From NCBI GenBank assembly GCA_937900425.1, contig CALCDT010000062.1, positions 1-17,279 on the forward strand: a stretch of 17,279 nt of DNA. The letters are read 5' to 3'. Below the pieces are notes generated by a model. That model was given only the letters and a program-made list of their open reading frames with translations, searched no databases and was not told the DNA's origin. Positions 1-5,782 of this stretch are shown here, piece after piece. Within the stretch, counting starts at the first letter, position 1, and the number at the start of each line of letters is the position of its first letter. The translations under genes were made by a program, and so were the position numbers. Source of the DNA: an uncultured Alphaproteobacteria bacterium (GTDB lineage: Bacteria > Pseudomonadota > Alphaproteobacteria > Rhizobiales > Pleomorphomonadaceae).

Positions 1-1
1 G

Positions 2-373
2 GCTGGCCTGCCCGAGAACGGCCCGCTGGTGCTCGGCCCGCAAACCCCGACCGCGGCGACGCCCGCGCCCGCCGCAGCCGCACCGGCCGCCCCCACCGAG
101 ACCGCCGCTCTCGCCGCCGGTGATTCGGGCTGGCGCGTCCAGATCGCCTCGGTCGGCAGCGACGAACTCGCCCGCAGCACCTTCGCCCGCCTGCAGAGCC
201 GCTTCTCCTCGGCGATCGGCGGCCTGCAGCCCGACATCCAGCGCGCCGATCTCGGCGCCAAGGGCGTCTACTACCGCGTCCGCGTCGGGCCGACCTCGTC
301 GAAGGACGAGGCCAACCAGATCTGCAGCCGGATCAAGGCCGCCGGCGGCGACTGCATCGTGGTGCGCCGCTGA
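2..373 (+). CDS. SPOR-domain envelope protein, C-terminal part (5' end outside window)
   Basis: The reading frame is open from the first bases of the window, so only the last ~123 residues of a longer protein are seen. A Pro/Ala-rich, low-complexity linker (about bases 50-115) is followed by a SPOR domain of ~80 residues. It begins GWRVQIASVGS and contains the typical YYRVRVGP strand and a final CIVVRR strand. SPOR domains bind glycan strands lacking stem peptides and bring proteins to the division septum. In alphaproteobacteria such proteins normally have an N-terminal membrane anchor, which would lie upstream of the window. The gene ends 43 bp before nagZ on the same strand, and the pairing of a SPOR-domain gene with nagZ is common in this class. 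Domain identity is fairly secure; the role of the whole protein is inferred. Confidence 0.85.
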   Translation, partial: AGLPENGPLVLGPQTPTAATPAPAAAAPAAPTETAALAAGDSGWRVQIASVGSDELARSTFARLQSRFSSAIGGLQPDIQRADLGAKGVYYRVRVGPTSSKDEANQICSRIKAAGGDCIVVRR

Positions 374-416
374 CCGGCGCACCCGCTCGCCCGGCCGTTT
401 TCCGGAGATCGACAGG

Positions 417-1430
417 ATGACGATGCGCCGCTTCGTCTCGGGCGCCGCCGGCCCGCGCCTCTCTGCGGCCGAACGCACCTTCTTCGCCGCAACGAGCCCC
501 TTCGGCCTCATCCTGTTCCGTCGCAACATCGAGAGCCCGGACCAGGTCCGCGCCCTCGTCGCCGATTTTCACGACGCCGTCGGCCGTGCCGCACCCGTCC
601 TCGTCGATCAGGAGGGCGGCCGGGTCCAGCGCTTCGGCCCGCCGCACTGGCCGAAGCTGCCCTCGGCCCGGCGCATCGCCGCCGCCGCGATGCGCGAGGG
701 CGACGACATCGCCCGGATCGCCGGGCGGCTGCTCGCCCACGATCTTCACGCCCTCGGCGTCACCGTCGACTGCGCGCCCTGTCTCGACCTCTCGATCCCC
801 GGCCAGAGCGACGTCATCGGCGACCGCTCCTTCGGCGCCGATCCGGCGACGGTCGCCCGGCTCGGCCGCGCGCTCGCGGAGGGCCTGCTCGCGGGCGGCG
901 TGCTGCCCGTGATCAAGCACGTGCCCGGCCACGGCCGCGCCCTCGTCGACAGCCACCTCGCGCTCCCCGTCGTCGAGGACGGCGTCGATTTACTGGCGGC
1001 GAGCGACTTCGCCCCCTTCGCCGCGCTCGCCGACCTGCCGGCGGCGATGACCGCCCACGTCGTCTACACCGCGCTCGACCCCTCCCGCCCCGGCACGACG
1101 TCGGCCGTGGTGATCGGCGACGTCATCCGTGGCCGCATCGGCTTCAAGGGCCTGCTGTTCAGCGACGACGTCTCGATGGGCGCCCTCGAAGGATCGCTCG
1201 GCGAGCGCGCCCGGCGCTGCCTGGACGCCGGCTGCGACGTCGTCCTCCATTGCAATGGCGACTTCGCCGAGATGGAAGCCGTCGCCGCCGCGACTTCGGT
1301 GTTCGAGGGGGAGGCGCTCGCCCGGGCGGAGGACGCGCTCGCCGCCATCCGCCCCCCGCAGCCAGCCGACGTCGACGCCTTGCGCGCCCGCTTCGAGGCC
1401 GCTATCGCAGCGGCCGACGGGCTCGCCTGA
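417..1430 (+). CDS. nagZ: Beta-N-acetylhexosaminidase NagZ (glycoside hydrolase family 3)
   Basis: The 337-residue product has the normal length for single-domain NagZ. This cytoplasmic enzyme removes GlcNAc from GlcNAc-anhydroMurNAc (peptides) during peptidoglycan recycling, and its products can feed beta-lactamase induction. Visible family signatures are DQEGGRVQRF (residues 64-73), KHVPGHG (167-173) followed by the DSH loop (178-180) that supplies the Asp-His acid/base dyad of NagZ, and FSDDVSM (248-254) holding the Asp nucleophile. The frame is open far upstream into the SPOR gene, but ATG 417 is preceded by GGAG at 404-407 and starts just before the conserved region. A second in-frame ATG lies two codons later. 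It sits 43 bp after the SPOR gene and 33 bp before the dehydrogenase. All expected catalytic residues are present. Confidence 0.93.
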   Translation: MTMRRFVSGAAGPRLSAAERTFFAATSPFGLILFRRNIESPDQVRALVADFHDAVGRAAPVLVDQEGGRVQRFGPPHWPKLPSARRIAAAAMREGDDIARIAGRLLAHDLHALGVTVDCAPCLDLSIPGQSDVIGDRSFGADPATVARLGRALAEGLLAGGVLPVIKHVPGHGRALVDSHLALPVVEDGVDLLAASDFAPFAALADLPAAMTAHVVYTALDPSRPGTTSAVVIGDVIRGRIGFKGLLFSDDVSMGALEGSLGERARRCLDAGCDVVLHCNGDFAEMEAVAAATSVFEGEALARAEDALAAIRPPQPADVDALRARFEAAIAAADGLA

Positions 1431-1463
1431 GCCGACACCGCCGAGCCGATGGAGCACGACCGC

Positions 1464-2471
1464 ATGCGGCGCCTGACCCTGGCCGAGGCCGAGGCGTTCG
1501 CCACCGCGACCCTCGCCCGCTTCGACACTGCCCCGGACATCGCCGCCCTCGTCGCCAGGGCCCTGGTGCTGTCGGAAGCCTCGGGGCTCAAGGGTCACGG
1601 GCTGATGCGGCTCGAGACCTATTCGATCCAGACGCTGGCGAAGAAGATCGACGGCCACGCCCGCCCGCAGGCCCGCCGCGTCGCACCGGGCCTCGTCGCC
1701 GTCGACGCCCGCACCGGCTTCTCCTATGCGGCGATCGACCTCGCGCTCGGCGAGCTTGCCGAGATGGCGCCCCGGCAGGGCATCGCCATGGCCGGCATCA
1801 ACCACTCGGGCCATTCCGGCGCGATCGGGCTCCACGTCGAGAAACTCGCCGAGCGCGGCCTCGTCGGGATGATGTTCGCCAACGCCCCGGCCTCGATCGC
1901 CCCCTGGGGCGGGCGACGCGCCGTCTTCGGCACCAACCCGATCGCCTTCGCCGCACCGCGCAGCGGCAGCGAGCCGATCGTCGTCGATCTCTCGGTCGCC
2001 AAGGTCGCCCGCGGCAAGATCCTCGCCGCCGAACAGCGCGGCGAATCGATCCCGGAAGGCTGGGCGGTCGATGCCGAAGGTCGGCCGACCACCGACGCCA
2101 GGGCCGCCCTCGCCGGCACCATGCTGCCGATGGGCGACGCCAAGGGCACGGCGCTGGCGCTGATGGTCGAGGCGTTCTCATCCGCACTCGTGGGCGCGGC
2201 CTTCGCGACCGAACAGTCGAGCTACTTCACGCCCGATGGCGGCCCTCCCGGCGCCGGCCACGCGATCATCGCCTTCGATCCGTCCTTTTTCGCCGCCGAC
2301 GCCCTCGGTCGCATGGCCGAACTCGCCGCCTCGATCGAGGATCAGGACGGCGCCCGCCTTCCCGGAACGAGCCGCCGCGCCGCCCGCGCGAGGGCCGCGG
2401 CCGAAGGGCTCGTCGTCGATCCCACCCTCGACGCCGCGATCGCCCGCCTGGGGGAACGCCACGGGCGCTGA
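1464..2471 (+). CDS. Ldh family (malate/L-lactate/sulfolactate dehydrogenase-like) oxidoreductase
   Basis: The 335-residue protein belongs to the Ldh_2 family of NAD(P)-dependent 2-hydroxyacid dehydrogenases. This family includes sulfolactate, malate, ureidoglycolate and delta1-piperideine-2-carboxylate enzymes and has its own fold, unrelated to Rossmann lactate dehydrogenases. Seen in the sequence: GLKGHGLMRL (residues 41-50, family SHGxxR motif), SGHSGAIG (115-122, family SxHxG with the catalytic His at 117), a PWGG segment followed by GTNPIAFAAP, and a late GDAKGTALALM segment. The start chosen has GGAG nine bases upstream and begins with the family-like MRRLTLAEAEAF. An ATG at 1449 in the same frame gives five more residues but no good ribosome binding site. 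It follows nagZ closely and is probably co-transcribed. The substrate cannot be told from sequence; a dehydrogenase after nagZ is unusual. Confidence 0.85.
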   Translation: MRRLTLAEAEAFATATLARFDTAPDIAALVARALVLSEASGLKGHGLMRLETYSIQTLAKKIDGHARPQARRVAPGLVAVDARTGFSYAAIDLALGELAEMAPRQGIAMAGINHSGHSGAIGLHVEKLAERGLVGMMFANAPASIAPWGGRRAVFGTNPIAFAAPRSGSEPIVVDLSVAKVARGKILAAEQRGESIPEGWAVDAEGRPTTDARAALAGTMLPMGDAKGTALALMVEAFSSALVGAAFATEQSSYFTPDGGPPGAGHAIIAFDPSFFAADALGRMAELAASIEDQDGARLPGTSRRAARARAAAEGLVVDPTLDAAIARLGERHGR

Positions 2472-2624
2472 CGCAGCCCCGACGCGGCCGCGGTTCGTTG
2501 GAGGCGTCGCGAAGGTGCTCCGCGGCGAGGGCGATCGCCGTCGAGTTCGGTCACGCCGATGATTGGCGACCGCGCCGCACCGCTCGGACCGGCCACCGGA
2601 ACCACGGCCCCTCGGTGACGCCGC

Positions 2625-3926
2625 TCACGTCTTCCTGAGCAGATAAAGCTCCCAGCCGAACACCGAGACGATCACCTGGACGCGCGCGAAGCCGGCCTCG
2701 GCGAACAGCGCGAGGTTCGCCTCGCGGCGGAGCGGATGGAGCGTGGAGCGGACGGCGCGTTCCTTCGCCATGATCTCGTCGTCGGTCAGCCCCATCATGT
2801 GCTTGTAGGTGTTCAGGAATTGGTGGTTGGACATCTGGTCGTGGCCGTCCGCCTCCACCACCTTCTCCGCGACGACCGCGCAGCCGCGCCATTCGAGAGC
2901 GGCGTGGATCTTCGCGAGCACGGCCTTGCGGTCCTCGATCGACAGGAACTGCAGGGTGAAGAGACAGGAGATGAACGCCGCCGTCGCCGGGATGTCGTAG
3001 CTCGTCAGATCCGCGCGGACATAGTTCGTGTGCGGGCTGTCGTCCCGTCCGCGGGCGAGCGCGATCATGTCGGCGGACATGTCAACCGCGACGATCACGA
3101 GCGGGACCACCTCGGCGAGCCGGCGCCGCAGCAGTCGTGCGAAGCGGCCGGTCGAACAGCCGAGGTCGACGCAGACCGATCCCGGCCGCACGACCGTGGA
3201 GGCGGCGAGGGCGGCCGTGCGCAGGAAAACGCCGTGGAACGGCACCGACTTGAAGATGTGCGTCTCGAAGGTGCCGGCGAGGCGGTCGAAGTCGACGACG
3301 TTCGCCGCGATGCCGTCGTCGGCGGTGGCCGCTGCGACCGGGAGAGGGGACTTCGACGTCGCCTTCGACCGGGCGAGGACGAGGTACTGGCCGGTGTTGA
3401 TGATGTCGACGTCCTCGATGACGTAGAAGCGCGAAACCAGCGTCTTGAAGTCCGGGAGACTGATCGCCGAGGCATGGGAACAGGCGATCGTGTGCGGCCT
3501 GCCGTGCCAGACCTGATCGTAGATGGTCTGCAGCGGCGACAGGGTCACCAGCAGGCGGGGATAGATGCGCGACAGGCGTTCGACGACGGCGGCGGGGTCG
3601 GCGAGGAATTCCAGCACGCCGATCACGATGGCGCACTCGGCGTCGCACTGCGGAACCTCGTCCTTGTCGAGATCGACGACGAGGCAATCGGGCGAGCGTT
3701 GCACGACGTCGGCCGGCACGTAGCCGATCCCGGCGGGGGCGAGGAACTCGCGGATCTTCATGTTGCCGCAGCCGATGTCGAGCACGCTGGCGACACCGAA
3801 GGCGATCAGCTTGTCCGCGACTTCGCGGGCCCGCCTGGGGTTGGATTCGCCATAGGTCCGGGAGGCGTCCGCCCAGCGTTCCGTGACCGGGACCGAGGAA
3901 CCCGAAGGAGGCGCCGGAAGTCTCAT
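2625..3926 (-). CDS. Two-domain SAM-dependent methyltransferase-fold protein with C-terminal CmoA-like domain
   Basis: The 433-residue protein contains two class I SAM-binding domains. The N-terminal one (about 20-190) has VLDIGCGN (48-55) as motif I and an acidic residue after strand 2 (PADVV, 71-75). The C-terminal one (about 210-433) has VDLGCSTG (253-260), VDMS (281-284) and FTLQFL (323-328). From memory of E. coli CmoA, the match extends from the SVP segment before motif I (227-229), through FTLQFL and the (S/A)EK triplet, to EI..K and AGF near the end. CmoA makes carboxy-SAM from SAM and prephenate for wobble-uridine modification. ATG 3926 is preceded at 8 bp by AGGAG (complement of 3935-3939); the frame stays open upstream but loses family character. 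The gene looks slightly less GC-rich than its flanks and is convergent with the dehydrogenase. The two-domain layout is clear; substrates are unknown. Confidence 0.8.
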   Translation of the reverse strand: MRLPAPPSGSSVPVTERWADASRTYGESNPRRAREVADKLIAFGVASVLDIGCGNMKIREFLAPAGIGYVPADVVQRSPDCLVVDLDKDEVPQCDAECAIVIGVLEFLADPAAVVERLSRIYPRLLVTLSPLQTIYDQVWHGRPHTIACSHASAISLPDFKTLVSRFYVIEDVDIINTGQYLVLARSKATSKSPLPVAAATADDGIAANVVDFDRLAGTFETHIFKSVPFHGVFLRTAALAASTVVRPGSVCVDLGCSTGRFARLLRRRLAEVVPLVIVAVDMSADMIALARGRDDSPHTNYVRADLTSYDIPATAAFISCLFTLQFLSIEDRKAVLAKIHAALEWRGCAVVAEKVVEADGHDQMSNHQFLNTYKHMMGLTDDEIMAKERAVRSTLHPLRREANLALFAEAGFARVQVIVSVFGWELYLLRKT

Positions 3927-4649
3927 GGGTTGGTCTCCTGGTCCGACGGGTTTCCCGCGCCGAAAGACGTTCGGACCGCCGTGGTCGGCGATGAAGGCGG
4001 ACGACGGGCGGCTCACCTTTCGGCTGAAGCATGCGTCGAAAGGGGAGGACCGTCTTAGCTCTAATCGCGAGTCGGCGCGGTCGAAGTCGCTCACCCATGC
4101 GGGCCTTGGCGGGTGGTTCCATGCGACGAGCGCAGACGGTGCCGGCGCATCGCCCCTCCCGCGGCAGCGGCGCCCCGGCTTCGATTTTTAGCCAAGACCT
4201 GTCGCACGGTTGGCGCGAATCCGACAGAGCGAATCTCAGTTTACTAATCAGGAATTGAAGAGATAAGGAAGCAGTTGTCGCGCCGCTGTCCGCCCGCGGC
4301 CGATACCCCGCCGGACCAAAGTTGATGTGCGCCCCTCGGGATCGCGTGCAATCGAGATTGCGGCCACCCATGCGAGTCGTAGTCGCTATTCCTCGAGCGA
4401 CATCAAAACACCGCGCGCTAGCCTACAGGTGCTTTGGTCGAAGCGCCCGAGCAGATGGTGCGGTGGCGGGCTTCTTTGTAGGCCCCCTCTAAGCCGCTGC
4501 CGCTGACTTCGGCGGCAGGCACAAGCGATAGAACTTTACCGGGGTCAAGGGCGAATATCCAACACACTACGAAGACGTATCCGGGAGCTTACAAATTTCC
4601 ACCCTTTTTCGGATGATAAATCAACATGGTACGTTTTGAAATAATACGA
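3927..4649. other. Long intergenic region with a falling GC gradient, no gene seen
   Basis: About 720 bp lie between the start of the methyltransferase-like gene and the end of the HEPN gene. Base composition drops from GC-rich near 3930 to mixed around 4250-4500 and AT-rich after about 4540. Open frames here have no convincing protein character or ribosome binding sites. Small structures include a 7-bp inverted repeat CCTTTCG/CGAAAGG at 4016-4043, about 90 bp upstream of the methyltransferase start, a TTAG-CT-CTAA palindrome at 4055-4064, and a CTGCCGC/GCGGCAG hairpin with an 8-base loop at 4497-4518 without a T-run. No tRNA, integrase or insertion sequence remnant was recognised. The stretch probably holds the promoter of the methyltransferase gene and the left edge of the acquired AT-rich segment. 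Confidence 0.5.
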
Positions 4650-5522
4650 TCAGAACGGAATTTCTTCGTCATAATGAAATTCTTCACCGGGAAGCGAACC
4701 CCAAATTTTTCTCTCAATATTATCTACGCAGATTTTAAAGACAGAGATCACGCGATCAACGTAATCGGGTGTCACAAGGTTGTTTTTCTCCCCATTTTTG
4801 TCATAACCATTCCGGTGAACGCAATCATGCCGAGTAGAAACAGATTCAAAAAGCAACTTTCTATCTGCGGACACGAGTTCGCTCAAAAAGCTATAATCAA
4901 AATAGCATTTATACAAAAAATCAATGTGATCAAATCTATGGAAGATCTGCTCTGAAATGAATTTCTTTACCTCGGATTTTACAAATCCATCTTCGTCGCG
5001 AATATCAATTAAGCTGTACTTTTTAGATTTCAGATCTGCATGGTTCTCGATAAGATTTCTTATTGGGTTAGTATCTCGATCTATAGAGGCACGAAGAGTA
5101 TCCGCAAGATAGGCTTCAATCGCAGAAAATGCTTGCGTGAAGATCATCCTGTTTATAACATCTCCACTATCCGTGTTTTTTGCAGTAAGTAGAAGTGTTC
5201 TCAGTTCATTTACCGAATTAAAGAATATTTTGTACGGATTACTTGGATAATTTTCATATATATCATCCAAAAATTCATCATCAATATAGTACGGATCTGA
5301 AATAGAGACTTTAATACCATTCCCTCCATGCTCATCAACCTGACATGACCCGTTATATATATGGAAAGCGATAACCGACAATTCACCACATTCACTGCAG
5401 GCTAACTCAACGTGCTCGGAAATATCATCGTCTTCTTTAGGGGAAGCAATTTCAATTTCAGTATGAGCGTTTCGCTTATGACAATGTCGGCATGTGAAGT
5501 TAATGTCCGTACAAAATGACAT
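4650..5522 (-). CDS. Zinc-ribbon plus HEPN-domain protein, putative ribonuclease (defence or toxin candidate)
   Basis: The 290-residue protein is not recognised as a named family. Its N-terminus has two CxxC pairs (C11-C14 and C42-C45, with further Cys at 4 and 60), typical of a zinc ribbon. The rest is predicted mostly alpha-helical. Near the C-terminus, RHDCVH (R231-H236) fits the R-x4-6-H motif of HEPN ribonucleases with the usual polar residue after Arg, followed by RNGYDKNG as in RiboL-PSP/MAE-type HEPN proteins. HEPN proteins commonly act as RNases in toxin-antitoxin, CRISPR and abortive-infection systems. The start was set at ATG 5522 because GGAGGAG lies just upstream; ATG 5534 in the same frame adds four residues but has no ribosome binding site. 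The gene stands alone, without a visible antitoxin or partner, in AT-rich DNA unlike its neighbours. The HEPN assignment rests on motif and context; the defence role is inference. Confidence 0.7.
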   Translation of the reverse strand: MSFCTDINFTCRHCHKRNAHTEIEIASPKEDDDISEHVELACSECGELSVIAFHIYNGSCQVDEHGGNGIKVSISDPYYIDDEFLDDIYENYPSNPYKIFFNSVNELRTLLLTAKNTDSGDVINRMIFTQAFSAIEAYLADTLRASIDRDTNPIRNLIENHADLKSKKYSLIDIRDEDGFVKSEVKKFISEQIFHRFDHIDFLYKCYFDYSFLSELVSADRKLLFESVSTRHDCVHRNGYDKNGEKNNLVTPDYVDRVISVFKICVDNIERKIWGSLPGEEFHYDEEIPF

Positions 5523-5525
5523 CTG

Positions 5526-5532
5526 CTCCTCC
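5526..5532 (-). promoter_or_regulatory. Ribosome binding site deciding the HEPN gene start
   Basis: The minus strand reads GGAGGAG here, placing GGAGG five bases before the ATG at 5522. The motif overlaps the codons after an upstream in-frame ATG (5534), so it favours the downstream start for the zinc-ribbon/HEPN protein. Confidence 0.6.
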
Positions 5533-5622
5533 ATTACAATATTAGAAGATGAGGCTTACAGATCTATCAATAATATTGCATGGAATTGCTCTATAGAACG
5601 CCGGTAACATTCTAAATTATAG

Positions 5623-5628
5623 ATTATA
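5623..5628 (-). promoter_or_regulatory. Possible -10 element for the HEPN gene
   Basis: The minus strand reads a perfect TATAAT about 95 bp upstream of the HEPN start. No good -35 hexamer is seen at 16-18 bp, and the region is AT-rich enough for chance matches, so this is a weak call. A short palindrome CAATA-A-TATTG at 5568-5578 lies between it and the gene and could be an operator, but this is speculative. Confidence 0.25.
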
Positions 5629-5723
5629 CTCGATGAGTAAATTCATTAGGAGTGCTTTGTCTGGCGCTAGATATTGACGAAATTTGATAATGAGTTCATT
5701 AACGGATTCAAGGCGCGGGAAAG

Positions 5724-5750
5724 TATCATACTGAACTGCAATGTATGATA
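5724..5750. promoter_or_regulatory. Inverted repeat upstream of the alpha-2-macroglobulin gene
   Basis: TATCATAC (5724-5731) and GTATGATA (5743-5750) form a perfect 8-bp inverted repeat with an 11-base centre, ending 32 bp before the alpha-2-macroglobulin start codon. The half-sites are 19 bp apart centre to centre, about two helical turns. The right arm contains TATGAT (5744-5749), a possible -10 element, though no clear -35 is seen. It could be an operator over a promoter or a hairpin in the mRNA leader. The element lies in the AT-rich segment rather than in native GC-rich DNA. Confidence 0.4.
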
Positions 5751-5782
5751 TGTTAACCTGTTGATGGAGCAGGAGGAAAAGC

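Larger units (their letters stand above)
4540..5770. other. AT-rich segment, probably horizontally acquired
   Basis: The surrounding genes are very GC-rich with G/C at nearly every third codon position. From about 4540 to 5770 the sequence becomes strongly AT-rich with runs such as TCAATAATATTG. The segment holds one intact minus-strand gene (zinc-ribbon/HEPN protein) plus its upstream DNA, and ends at the alpha-2-macroglobulin ribosome binding site. No terminal inverted repeats, transposase, integrase or tRNA target site was found at either edge. The edges are estimated by eye. The compositional break is seen directly; transfer is inferred from it. Confidence 0.6.

Noticed and set aside
2472..2624. 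Terminator between the dehydrogenase and methyltransferase-like genes
   Set aside because: Only short imperfect pairings such as CGCC/GGCG were found, with no T-run, so no terminator is called for this convergent gap.
4626..4955. Plus-strand open frame of 109 codons opposite the end of the HEPN gene
   Set aside because: It lies antisense to a well-supported gene, lacks a ribosome binding site and has no domain-like pattern; AT-rich antisense frames of this length are expected by chance.
4415..5670. Shared words GCGCTAG (4415-4421, 5664-5670) and GTGCTTTG (4429-4436, 5652-5659) flanking the AT-rich segment as possible attachment repeats
   Set aside because: The words are only 7-8 bp, occur in opposite order on the two sides, and matches of this size between two flanks of this length are expected by chance.
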